A DNA stretch of 64,000 nt from Flavobacterium johnsoniae (GTDB lineage Bacteria; Bacteroidota; Bacteroidia; Flavobacteriales; Flavobacteriaceae): contig NZ_MLFK01000002.1 in the NCBI RefSeq assembly GCF_001879205.1, positions 434,001 through 498,000 on the forward strand. The letters run 5' to 3'. Numbering within the stretch: position 1 is the first letter of the stretch; every line of letters starts with the position of its first letter. The notes under the pieces were generated by a model. That model made no database searches, was not told the origin of the DNA, and was given only the letters and a program-made list of their open reading frames with translations. The translations under genes were made by a program, and so were the position numbers. Below are positions 25,737-33,357 of the stretch, in pieces.

Positions 25737-26033
25737 TTATTTTTTAATGATATTTCCTGAAGCATCTGCAAAGACAGTATATTTTTTGTCTCCGCTTGAT
25801 ATTTCAAGTTTATACTCGTTCTTGTCGTTTTTGTACGCTTTTTCAAGTTTTGTACCTGGAAACGATTTTTCTATTGTTGATTTTACAGCTGCTGGTACAG
25901 CATCTGCAGTAACTTCAGTGTATCCGTCCTGGATATTAACTGATGCAATTATTGGAGTTGATTCTGATGGTACAGCTGCCTGAATAGACAAACCTCCCAA
26001 AATAATTGCTGCTGACAAGATTAACTTTTTCAT
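25737..26033 (-). CDS. PepSY-like secreted protein, array member 4
   Basis: 98 residues. Signal peptide MKKLILSAAIILGGLSIQA, then one PepSY-like unit with EVTADAVPAAVKSTIEKSFP, KAYKNDKNEYKLEIS and TVFADASGNIIKK. Close to members 3 and 5 in the signal region. Gaps of 16-18 bases to its neighbours indicate one transcript. Confidence 0.82.
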   Translation of the reverse strand: MKKLILSAAIILGGLSIQAAVPSESTPIIASVNIQDGYTEVTADAVPAAVKSTIEKSFPGTKLEKAYKNDKNEYKLEISSGDKKYTVFADASGNIIKK

Positions 26034-26051
26034 AATACTTAGTTTTTATAA

Positions 26052-26342
26052 TTATTTTTTAAGGATGTTACCTGTGGCATCAGTATAAACAACTGATTTT
26101 TCTCCTCTAACTGTGACTTCAATTTTGTATTCTTTTTTTGAATTCACGAATGCTTTTTCAAGTTTTACACCTGGATAAGCTTCATCTAGAGATTTTTTAA
26201 TCGCTGCCGGAACAGCATCAACTTCTTTATAATCATCTTGATATTTTACTGAAGTTACTGCTGAGTTGGTTAGAACAGCATTTTCTGCTTGCATTGACAG
26301 CCCTCCTAAAAGGATTGCTGCCGTTAATATTAGCTTTTTCAT
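26052..26342 (-). CDS. PepSY-like secreted protein, array member 3
   Basis: 96 residues. Signal peptide MKKLILTAAILLGGLSMQA, then KEVDAVPAAIKKSLDEAYPG, KLEKAFVNSKKEYKIEV and VYTDATGNILKK. The mature part is two residues shorter at its N-terminal side than the other members. Same family and orientation as its neighbours. Confidence 0.82.
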   Translation of the reverse strand: MKKLILTAAILLGGLSMQAENAVLTNSAVTSVKYQDDYKEVDAVPAAIKKSLDEAYPGVKLEKAFVNSKKEYKIEVTVRGEKSVVYTDATGNILKK

Positions 26343-26372
26343 AATAATAGTTTTTTTTAAGGTTAGTTTAAA

Positions 26373-26669
26373 TTATTTCTTAACCCAAGATCCGTCTGCA
26401 TTAGCATAAAGAGAACCTACTTTGTCTCCAACTGTTACTTCTAATTTATATTGAGAAGCACTGTTTTTGTATGCTTTATTAAGAACTGCGTCTGGATATG
26501 CTTTTTTAAGTGCATCTGTTACTGCAGCAGGAACTTCTGTTACATTAATTTCTGCATAATCATCTTGAAATGATACTGTTTTTACGATTGTATTTGAAAT
26601 TGGAGAAGTTGAAGCAAATGATGTTAAACCTCCCAAAACGATTGCGGCTGATAAAAATAAATTTTTCAT
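26373..26669 (-). CDS. PepSY-like secreted protein, array member 2
   Basis: 98 residues. The first 24 residues are identical to member 1 (MKNLFLSAAIVLGGLTSFAS...), and the DNA over that stretch is nearly identical too, which points to recent duplication or gene conversion. Mature unit: TEVPAAVTDALKKAYPDA, NKAYKNSASQYKLEVTVGD, LYANADGSWVKK. Confidence 0.83.
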   Translation of the reverse strand: MKNLFLSAAIVLGGLTSFASTSPISNTIVKTVSFQDDYAEINVTEVPAAVTDALKKAYPDAVLNKAYKNSASQYKLEVTVGDKVGSLYANADGSWVKK

Positions 26670-26772
26670 GATAGTGATATTTTAATATAGTTAATTTAAT
26701 TTTAGTATTCTTAATTTGAATTTTCATAAGAACCTAAGTAAGTTAGTTTGTTAGATTACCTTTAATCTTAGA

Positions 26773-27069
26773 TTATTTTTTAATCCAGGTTCCGTCAGCG
26801 TTAGCAAAAAGATTTCCTACTTTGTCACCAACTGTAACGTCTAGTTTATACTCTGATTTTTCGTTTTTATAAGCTTTAGTAATTACTGCATCCGGATAAG
26901 CTTTTTTCAAAGACTCAACAATTGGCGCAGGTAATTCTTCTAATTTGATTTCAGTATATTCGTCTGAAACTGAAACAACTTTTACTATAGAGTTTGTAAT
27001 TGGAGAAGTTGAAGCAAATGATGTTAAACCTCCTAAAACAATCGCGGCTGATAAGAATAAATTTTTCAT
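26773..27069 (-). CDS. PepSY-like secreted protein, array member 1
   Basis: 98 residues and the promoter-proximal member. Signal peptide MKNLFLSAAIVLGGLTSFA, mature unit EELPAPIVESLKKAYPDA, TKAYKNEKSEYKLDVTVGD, LFANADGTWIKK. It is separated from member 2 by 103 AT-rich bases that could hold a second promoter. The candidate sigma-54 promoter at 27118-27134 lies about 50 bases upstream of its start. Confidence 0.83.
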   Translation of the reverse strand: MKNLFLSAAIVLGGLTSFASTSPITNSIVKVVSVSDEYTEIKLEELPAPIVESLKKAYPDAVITKAYKNEKSEYKLDVTVGDKVGNLFANADGTWIKK

Positions 27070-27117
27070 AATGTATATAATTTAAATAGTTAATAGTTTG
27101 TTTTACACTTTAGATAA

Positions 27118-27134
27118 AGAAACTATTGTGCCGA
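27118..27134 (-). promoter_or_regulatory. candidate sigma-54 promoter of the PepSY-like array
   Basis: Minus-strand reading: T CGGCAC-AATAG-TTTCT. It matches the TGGCAC-N5-TTGCW consensus at 9 of 11 positions with exact spacing and the GG of the -24 box intact. A start site near 27107 would leave a leader of about 38 bases before the ATG at 27069. A second -24-like box (TTGGCAC-AATAG) lies at 27191-27202 but has no properly spaced -12 box. Confidence 0.5.
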
Positions 27135-27225
27135 AAACCAAACATTTCAAAGCAAAACCCTGCAAACACTTATAAATAAAGGGTTTCAACCTATTGTGCC
27201 AAAAAATCACACCCAGCCGAAAATG

Positions 27226-27271
27226 CGTAAAAGTGTATAAATCCGTAAAAGAGTGTGTAAAAAGTATACAC
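27226..27271 (-). promoter_or_regulatory. candidate upstream activator sites for the NtrC-type regulator
   Basis: Three repeats of the type CGTAAAAGTGT (27226-27236), CGTAAAAGAGTGT (27244-27256) and TGTAAAAAGTA (27256-27266), followed by TACAC to give an inverted GTGTA...TACAC at 27255-27271. They lie about 95-140 bases upstream of the candidate -24 box, the usual distance for enhancer-binding proteins. The rest of the 395-base gap shows no gene. Confidence 0.45.
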
Positions 27272-27370
27272 AAATTGTGTTTACTGCTTTTATTTTGGTC
27301 TGTTCCCTGCTGCAGTTTTCAGTCCTAAGTTTATAAAGAATACTTAAATCTTATTTAATTGTAAAGCACA

Positions 27371-27402
27371 AAACCCGACAGCTTAAAAAAACTGTCGGGT
27401 TT
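27371..27402. repeat. hairpin AAACCCGACAG / CTGTCGGGTTT
   Basis: Perfect 11-base inverted repeat with a 10-base A-rich loop, just beyond the accC terminator. It shares the GACAGC/GCTGTC core with that terminator. It may be a back-up terminator or an intergenic palindrome. Confidence 0.55.
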
Positions 27403-27430
27403 GAATATTATTATGAAATTTGATGATATA

Positions 27431-27460
27431 AAAAAAGCTGTCGAAATTGACAGCTTTTTT
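27431..27460 (-). terminator. terminator of the fabH-accB-accC unit
   Basis: Perfect hairpin AAAAAAGCTGTC - GAAATT - GACAGCTTTTTT beginning 5 bases past the accC stop on the minus strand. Confidence 0.88.
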
Positions 27461-27464
27461 TATA

Positions 27465-28814
27465 TTATTCTTCTATAGGTTTCATTTTGAAAGTATCCAT
27501 AAATGCAGTTGTATAATCTCCTGCAATATATTTTGGATCATCCATTAATTGTCTATGGAAAGGGATTGTAGTTTTTACGCCTTCGATAACAAATTCGTCA
27601 AGAGCTCTTCTCATTTTACTGATAGCTTCTTCACGAGACTGCGCTGTTGTAATTAACTTGGCAATCATTGAATCATAATTTGGCGGAATGCTGTAGCCAG
27701 AGTAAACGTGAGTATCTAAACGAACTCCGTGACCTCCCGGCATATGAAGTGTAGTAATTTTTCCTGGTGAAGGACGAAAATCATTATAAGGATCTTCGGC
27801 ATTAATACGACATTCTATAGCATGTAATTCTGGTAAATAATTTTTTCCTGAAATTGGAATTCCGGCAGCAACCATAATTTGCTCACGAATTAAATCGTAA
27901 TCAATTACTTGTTCTGTAATTGGGTGCTCAACCTGAATACGTGTATTCATTTCCATGAAATAGAAGTTTCTGTGTTTATCTACAAGAAATTCTACCGTTC
28001 CAGCTCCTTCGTATTTAATGAATTCGGCAGCTTTTACAGCAGCTTCCCCCATTTTAGTACGTAATTCGTCTGTCATGAAAGGCGAAGGTGTTTCTTCAGT
28101 AAGTTTTTGGTGACGACGTTGTACTGAACAGTCTCTTTCAGAAAGGTGACATGCTTTTCCGTATGAATCTCCAACAACCTGAATTTCGATATGACGTGGT
28201 TCTTCAATAAGTTTTTCCATGTACATTCCGTCATTTCCAAATGCTGCGGCAGCTTCCTGACGTGCACTTTCCCAAGCTTTTAAAAGCTCATCTTCTTTCC
28301 AGATCGCACGCATTCCTTTTCCACCACCTCCGGCAGTAGCTTTCATCATTACCGGGTAACCAATTTCTTTAGCTACTTTTTGTGCATGTTCAAAAGATTC
28401 TAACAATCCGTCTGAACCTGGTACACAAGGAACTCCTGCCGCTTTCATTGTAGCTTTTGCAGAAGCTTTATCTCCCATTCTATCGATCATTTCAGGAGCA
28501 GCACCAATAAATTTGATTCCGTGTTCCTGACAAATTTTTGAGAATTTAGCATTCTCAGAAAGAAAACCGTATCCTGGGTGTATTGCATCTGCATTTGTAA
28601 TTTCTGCAGCGGCAATAATATTTGACATTTTTAAATACGATAAGTTACTTGGAGGAGGACCAATACAAACCGCTTCGTCAGCAAATTTAACATGCAAACT
28701 TTCTGCATCGGCTGTAGAATAAACTGCTACAGTTTTAATTCCCATTTCCTTGCACGTACGAATTACACGAAGTGCAATTTCCCCTCTATTCGCAATTAAT
28801 ATTTTTTTAAACAT
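27465..28814 (-). CDS. accC: acetyl-CoA carboxylase biotin carboxylase subunit
   Basis: Carboxylates the biotin of BCCP with bicarbonate and ATP, the first step of fatty-acid synthesis. 449 residues: [19 protein letters not shown] at the N-terminus, GDKASAK, the Gly-rich ATP-grasp loop [12 protein letters not shown], the RHIEIQV segment, and the catalytic [12 protein letters not shown] stretch. I use ATG 28814; the ten extra residues of a longer frame to 28844 precede the conserved start. Lies downstream of accB with a 64-base palindromic spacer. Confidence 0.96.
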   Translation of the reverse strand: MFKKILIANRGEIALRVIRTCKEMGIKTVAVYSTADAESLHVKFADEAVCIGPPPSNLSYLKMSNIIAAAEITNADAIHPGYGFLSENAKFSKICQEHGIKFIGAAPEMIDRMGDKASAKATMKAAGVPCVPGSDGLLESFEHAQKVAKEIGYPVMMKATAGGGGKGMRAIWKEDELLKAWESARQEAAAAFGNDGMYMEKLIEEPRHIEIQVVGDSYGKACHLSERDCSVQRRHQKLTEETPSPFMTDELRTKMGEAAVKAAEFIKYEGAGTVEFLVDKHRNFYFMEMNTRIQVEHPITEQVIDYDLIREQIMVAAGIPISGKNYLPELHAIECRINAEDPYNDFRPSPGKITTLHMPGGHGVRLDTHVYSGYSIPPNYDSMIAKLITTAQSREEAISKMRRALDEFVIEGVKTTIPFHRQLMDDPKYIAGDYTTAFMDTFKMKPIEE

Positions 28815-28829
28815 CTTATTTATATTAAA

Positions 28830-28893
28830 AATTACAAATTCCAATCTCCAAATTCCAACTATTGGATTTTGTGATTTCTCTATTGGAATTTTT
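28830..28893. repeat. imperfect palindrome between accB and accC
   Basis: AAATTCCAATCTCCAAATTCCAA on the left mirrors TTGGATTTTGTG...TTGGAATTT on the right. Similar GGAATTTAGAATTT runs occur near 10120 and 19350. A simple intergenic repeat within an operon. Confidence 0.45.
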
Positions 28894-28898
28894 AAAAA

Positions 28899-29387
28899 TT
28901 ATGATGGATCTACTAAGAATAAAGGTTGGTCAAATTCTACCGGAGACATATCGTCTACAAGAATTTTCACAATTTTACCTGAAACTTCTGATTCGATTTC
29001 GTTGAATAATTTCATTGCTTCAATTACACAAAGAACATCACCTTTTGCAATAGTGCTTCCAACTTCAGTAAAAACTGGTTTATCTGGAGATGGTTTTCTA
29101 TAGAATGTTCCAATGATTGGAGATTTTATAGTAACGAATTTAGAATTCTCAGCCGGAGCTTGAGGCTCTGCAGCAACATTTACAACTACTGGAGCAGTTA
29201 CTTGTGGAGCAGCTGTTTGAGGCAATGCAGCCTGAGCTGGCAATTGCTGTACATAAGTAGTCTCCGTTACATTTCCTTCTAAAGTTGTTCTGATCGTGAT
29301 TTTTACATCATCCATTTCTAACTTCACTTCTGCAACACCCGAATTTGCTACAAATTTGATTAGGTTTTGAATTTCTTTTAAATCCAT
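28899..29387 (-). CDS. accB: acetyl-CoA carboxylase biotin carboxyl carrier protein
   Basis: 162 residues. An N-terminal helical part (1-35) precedes an Ala/Pro/Val-rich flexible linker (about 45-85) and the biotinyl domain from about residue 85, with the biotinylation motif EAMKLFNEIE (biotin on Lys126). Carries carboxybiotin between AccC and the carboxyltransferase. Located between fabH and accC, 23 bases after fabH. Confidence 0.95.
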   Translation of the reverse strand: MDLKEIQNLIKFVANSGVAEVKLEMDDVKITIRTTLEGNVTETTYVQQLPAQAALPQTAAPQVTAPVVVNVAAEPQAPAENSKFVTIKSPIIGTFYRKPSPDKPVFTEVGSTIAKGDVLCVIEAMKLFNEIESEVSGKIVKILVDDMSPVEFDQPLFLVDPS

Positions 29388-29410
29388 AATGATTCGTTTT
29401 TAGTTTTGAT

Positions 29411-30409
29411 TTATTTTTTATCGTAAGCCCATTTTAGGTAAATAGATCCCCAAGTGAATCCTCCTCCAAATGCCGCTAAAATAATATTATCTCCTTTTTT
29501 GAGTTGTTTCTCAAAATCGTAAAGTACCAAAGGTAGTGTTCCTGAAGTTGTATTACCATATCTTTCGATATTTACTAGTACTTTAGACTCTTCCAGTTCA
29601 AGTCTTCCTGCAGTTGCATCGATGATGCGTTTGTTTGCCTGGTGCGGCACTAACCAATCAACATCCTGATTCGTTAAATTATTTCTTTGCAAAATCAATT
29701 CGCTGGCATCAGCCATATTGGTTACAGCATATTTAAATACTGTTTTACCATCTTGCATGATATTGTGTTGTCTGTTTTTCACAGTATCTTCTGAAGCCGG
29801 GATTAAAGATCCTCCAGCTGGTATTTTAAGAAAATCGCGTCCAACACCATCACTTCTTAAATATTCGTCTTGTAAACCAAGACCTTCGTAATTTGGCTCG
29901 AACAAAACTGCTCCTGCTCCATCACCAAAAATAATACAAGTTGCTCTGTCTGTATAATCTACAATCGACGACATTTTATCGGCACCAATTAATAGTACTT
30001 TTTTATATCTTCCAGATTGCACATAAGCCGCAGCAGTAGACATTCCGTATAAGAAACTTGAACAAGCTGCCTGCAAATCGTAAGCGAATGCATTTACAGC
30101 CCCAATTTCTGTTGCAACAAAAACTCCCGTAGAAGCCACCAGCATATCTGGTGTTGCTGTTGCCATAATAACCATATCAATTTCTAAAGGATCTATATTA
30201 GCTTTTGCTATTAAGTCCTGTGCTGCTTTTATAGCAAGGTACGATGTTCCTTTATCAGCATCTTTAAGAATTCTTCTTTCTTTAATTCCTGTACGAGTGG
30301 TAATCCATTCGTCATTGGTATCTACCATTGTTTCCAACACTTTGTTCGAAAGCACAAAGTCCGGAACGTATCCTCCAACAGCGGTAATTGCGGCTGTGAT
30401 TGTATTCAT
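29411..30409 (-). CDS. fabH: beta-ketoacyl-ACP synthase III FabH
   Basis: Condenses acetyl-CoA (or branched acyl-CoA) with malonyl-ACP to start fatty-acid chains. The catalytic triad is readable: Cys116 in LQAACSSFLYG, His in VPHQANKRI, and Asn in GNTTSGTLPL. The length of 332 residues is standard. Flavobacterial FabH enzymes usually accept branched starters for iso-fatty acids; substrate choice cannot be read here. Operon with accB and accC. Confidence 0.95.
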   Translation of the reverse strand: MNTITAAITAVGGYVPDFVLSNKVLETMVDTNDEWITTRTGIKERRILKDADKGTSYLAIKAAQDLIAKANIDPLEIDMVIMATATPDMLVASTGVFVATEIGAVNAFAYDLQAACSSFLYGMSTAAAYVQSGRYKKVLLIGADKMSSIVDYTDRATCIIFGDGAGAVLFEPNYEGLGLQDEYLRSDGVGRDFLKIPAGGSLIPASEDTVKNRQHNIMQDGKTVFKYAVTNMADASELILQRNNLTNQDVDWLVPHQANKRIIDATAGRLELEESKVLVNIERYGNTTSGTLPLVLYDFEKQLKKGDNIILAAFGGGFTWGSIYLKWAYDKK

Positions 30410-30537
30410 TATATTCTATTATTTCCTTTCAAATATTAGTATTTGAAAAATTTTTAAAAGACTCGAAAAGTACAAAAAAAATCAAAACGAATTTGACCGT
30501 ATTTTCTTAAAAAACAAAAATTATAACCAACAAAAAA

Positions 30538-30558
30538 AACTCTCACTATGTGAGAGTT
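30538..30558 (-). terminator. terminator after rpmF
   Basis: Perfect hairpin AACTCTCAC - TAT - GTGAGAGTT, 24 bases past the rpmF stop, followed in the minus direction by a run of eight T. It partly separates yceD-rpmF from fabH. Confidence 0.85.
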
Positions 30559-30581
30559 CTAGTATAATTTACAAAAACGTA

Positions 30582-30776
30582 TTAAGCAACCGCTTCAGAT
30601 TTATCGATAACAACTTGCCCTCTGTAGTACATTTTACCTTCATGCCAGTAAGCTCTGTGGTATAAATGTGCCTCACCAGTAATAGGACATGTAGCGATTT
30701 GAGCTACAGTAGCTTTATAATGTGTTCTTCTCTTATCTCTTCTTGTTTTCGAGGTTTTTCTCTTAGGATGTGCCAT
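30582..30776 (-). CDS. rpmF: 50S ribosomal protein L32
   Basis: 64 residues with the conserved N-terminus [17 protein letters not shown] and the [20 protein letters not shown] segment. It lies 9 bases downstream of the DUF177 gene, the usual arrangement. Confidence 0.97.
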
Positions 30777-30785
30777 TTTACTATA

Positions 30786-31328
30786 TTATTTATCCGTTAA
30801 TAGTTTCTTTAATTTTTCCCAACGCGGGTCAATATCTTCTTCTTGTTTACTCTCTTCCTTTTGTTCTTTTACGCTTAATTCATTCAATTTTGTCAAAGCT
30901 TCGGTTTGTAATGTCCCGTCTTTAACTCCTGGATGAACTCGTTTAAGAGGCACTGAAAGTGCTATCATTTCATAAATGTATTGTGACACATCTAATTCAT
31001 GTTCTCCATGTGGCAAAATCAACAATTCTTCATTATCATTATTGAATTCCTCTCCAAAGCGAACAATCAATTTCATTTTCCCTTTTATAGGAAGATCAAA
31101 ATCTTCGCCTGTTAGATCACAAGGCACATTTACAGTTCCTTTGTGTTTGAATTCTAACTCTAACATGTTGCTCTTCTTATCGAAAACCAAACTCACTTTA
31201 ATATCTGAACTTTGAAACTCATCGTAATCAAAGTTCTTAAAGAACGTGTTATTTATTTGATACTCAAAATGGTGTTTTCCCAGCTTTAACCCTACGAAAG
31301 GAATTAAAAATTCTTTTGTTTTGCTCAT
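30786..31328 (-). CDS. DUF177 (YceD-like) protein
   Basis: 180 residues; the conserved core is VPCDLTGEDFDLPIKG followed by acidic and Asn-rich segments, with a charged C-terminal tail. The family is linked to 23S rRNA handling in other bacteria and nearly always lies next to rpmF, as here. A cytosolic protein expressed with L32. Confidence 0.88.
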   Translation of the reverse strand: MSKTKEFLIPFVGLKLGKHHFEYQINNTFFKNFDYDEFQSSDIKVSLVFDKKSNMLELEFKHKGTVNVPCDLTGEDFDLPIKGKMKLIVRFGEEFNNDNEELLILPHGEHELDVSQYIYEMIALSVPLKRVHPGVKDGTLQTEALTKLNELSVKEQKEESKQEEDIDPRWEKLKKLLTDK

Positions 31329-31433
31329 TTCAACATCAATTTGTGTAATCCAGATACAAAACTACATATCTGAATTGGGGTGCAAAGATATAAAATTATT
31401 ATAAATCTAATAATCTTATTCACCTTTTTTTGT

Positions 31434-32483
31434 TTATAACTGTTTTTCTTTTATTTTAAGAGGTTTTTCGCTAATCTCCTCATACTGATTACGCGAGCGA
31501 AAAATATCCAGCGCCAGATAAACGGCTTCTTTAAATGAGTTGAAATCTGCCATGTCTTTCCCTGCAATATCGTAGCCTGTACCGTGATCCGGAGAGGTTC
31601 TTACTCTATTTAAACCCGCAGTATAATTAACTCCTTTACCAAAAGACAAGGTCTTAAACGGAATTAATCCCTGATCATGATACGTCGCTACAACGGCATC
31701 ATATTTTTCATACTGACCGCTTCCGAAAAATCCATCGGCAGAAAATGGTCCAAAAACCATTGTACCATTGTCAAATATTTTTTTTAATGTTGGTTTTAAA
31801 ACCAAATCATCTTCTTTTCCAATAACTCCTCCATCACCCGCATGCGGATTTAGCCCTAAAACTGCAATTTTTGGTTTTACAATACTAAAATCCTGAATCA
31901 AAGATTTTCTTATCGTTTCGATTTTTCGGGTAATTAATTCTTCTGTCATATGAGAAGAAACTTCACTTAAAGGAACGTGGTCTGTCAACAAACCAACTCT
32001 TAAATTATCCTGAACCATCATCATTAGGGCACTTCCTTCCAATTCCTGATCTAAATAATCTGTGTGTCCCGGAAATTTAAAATCTTCTGACTGAATATTA
32101 TATTTATTGATAGGCGCAGTAACCAAAACATCTATAAGTCCTTCTTTTAAAGCTTTAGTCGCTGCTACAAAAGACTTTATAGCATACTCCCCGATTTTCT
32201 CATCGTTAGCACCAAAATTAATATCTACCCCTTCTCTCCAAAGATTCAGAACATTTACTTTTCCCGGAATTACCTGATCTAATTTATCAACACCGTGAAA
32301 CTGAACTGTAGAAGTGAAACTTTTTTTAACAAAAGAAAGTATTTAGCGTTTTGCAAAAATGACCGGTGTACACAATTCTAACATTCGAGAATCTTCGAAA
32401 GTTTTTAGTATAACTTCGCTTCCAATACCGTTTAAATCTCCCACCGAAATTCCAACAATTATATTTTCTGCTTTTTTATTCAT
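31434..32483 (-). pseudogene. pdxA: 4-hydroxythreonine-4-phosphate dehydrogenase, interrupted by an in-frame stop
   Basis: The full-length frame is 349 codons from ATG 32483: IIVGISVGDLNGIGSEVI at the start, then VLVTAPINK, PGHTDYL, LGLNPHAGDGG, ATYHDQGLIPFK and RTSPDHGTG, the complete PdxA signature for vitamin B6 synthesis. Codon 47 is TAA (32343-32345). Around it the sequence reads GCA AAA CGC TAA ATA; moving one A from the first A-run to the second gives GCA AAC GCT AAA ATA (A-N-A-K-I), which would read through. So either two compensating homopolymer errors or a real double indel explains the stop. The open part after the stop lacks an ATG before the NAD-side region. Confidence 0.85.
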
Positions 32484-32540
32484 GAGCTCAGCTTATTTAT
32501 TACTAATTTTGATGTGCAAATTTAGTAAAATAAAACTACA

Positions 32541-33131
32541 ATGTTTACAGGAATTATTGAAACCCTTGGAAGGATTCACGAAATACAAAAAGATAAAAAC
32601 AACTTACACGTTACGGTTGACTCTTCTATTACAAACGAATTAAAAATTGACCAAAGCGTATCGCATAACGGAATCTGTCTTACAGTTGTTGCTATAAAAG
32701 ATTCCTTTTATACTGTCACGGCAATTGAAGAAACCATTTTAAAGACCAATATTGGCGATTGGAATGTTGGAGATATCGTAAATCTGGAAAGAGGAATGAA
32801 ACTTGGCGACCGTCTTGACGGCCACATTGTTCAGGGTCATGTAGATCAAACCGGCACCTGCATTAAAATTGAAGAGGCAAACGGAAGCTGGAATTATACT
32901 TTTGAATACGACTCAAACCTAAGCAATATAACGATCGAAAAAGGATCAATCACGGTTAACGGGGTAAGTTTAACTGTTGTAAACTCTAAGACAAACGAAT
33001 TTAGTGTTTCGATTATTCCTTACACTTTTGAAAATACCAACTTTAAGGATTTTAAAGTAGGAACTAAAATAAATTTAGAATTTGATGTTGTCGGTAAGTA
33101 TATCTCCAGACTTTATGCAATTAACAAATAA
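32541..33131 (+). CDS. ribE: riboflavin synthase, alpha chain
   Basis: Dismutates two 6,7-dimethyl-8-ribityllumazine molecules to riboflavin. 196 residues made of two homologous lumazine-binding barrels, each with a conserved turn: SHNGICLTVV in the first and ITVNGVSLTVV in the second, and GHIVQGHVDQTG between them. The MFTGIIE start is diagnostic. Divergent from pdxA with 57 bases between starts, too short for an FMN riboswitch. Confidence 0.95.
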   Translation: MFTGIIETLGRIHEIQKDKNNLHVTVDSSITNELKIDQSVSHNGICLTVVAIKDSFYTVTAIEETILKTNIGDWNVGDIVNLERGMKLGDRLDGHIVQGHVDQTGTCIKIEEANGSWNYTFEYDSNLSNITIEKGSITVNGVSLTVVNSKTNEFSVSIIPYTFENTNFKDFKVGTKINLEFDVVGKYISRLYAINK

Positions 33132-33150
33132 CTTCAAATAATATTACCAC

Positions 33151-33180
33151 AAAAGGCTTCAATATAAATTGAAGCCTTTT
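33151..33180 (+). terminator. terminator after ribE
   Basis: Hairpin AAAAGGCTTCAAT - ATAA - ATTGAAGCCTTTT followed by TTATTT. Confidence 0.88.
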
Positions 33181-33357
33181 TTATTTCCTACTATATCAAC
33201 TTCTAAAAAAACTTCTCTAATTTATTTTTTTCCAACATTTCACCATACAATCAATCAATAGATACCTAAAAATCATATATTTACAATTTTAATTAGAAAT
33301 ATTTTCTTACATTTAATGCGCATTTTCAAAAAAATTGAATCCATAAAACGCATTAAT

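Noticed and set aside
25729..25983. Plus-strand open frame opposite PepSY-like array member 4
   Set aside because: It is the antisense shadow of a well-supported signal-peptide gene and has no independent features.
27187..27202. Second sigma-54-like promoter (TTGGCAC-AATAG)
   Set aside because: The -24 box is perfect but the -12 box is absent at the needed spacing; it may still be a decoy or decayed promoter.
32484..32540. FMN riboswitch before ribE
   Set aside because: Only 57 bases separate the divergent pdxA and ribE starts, far too short, and no conserved RFN elements are visible.
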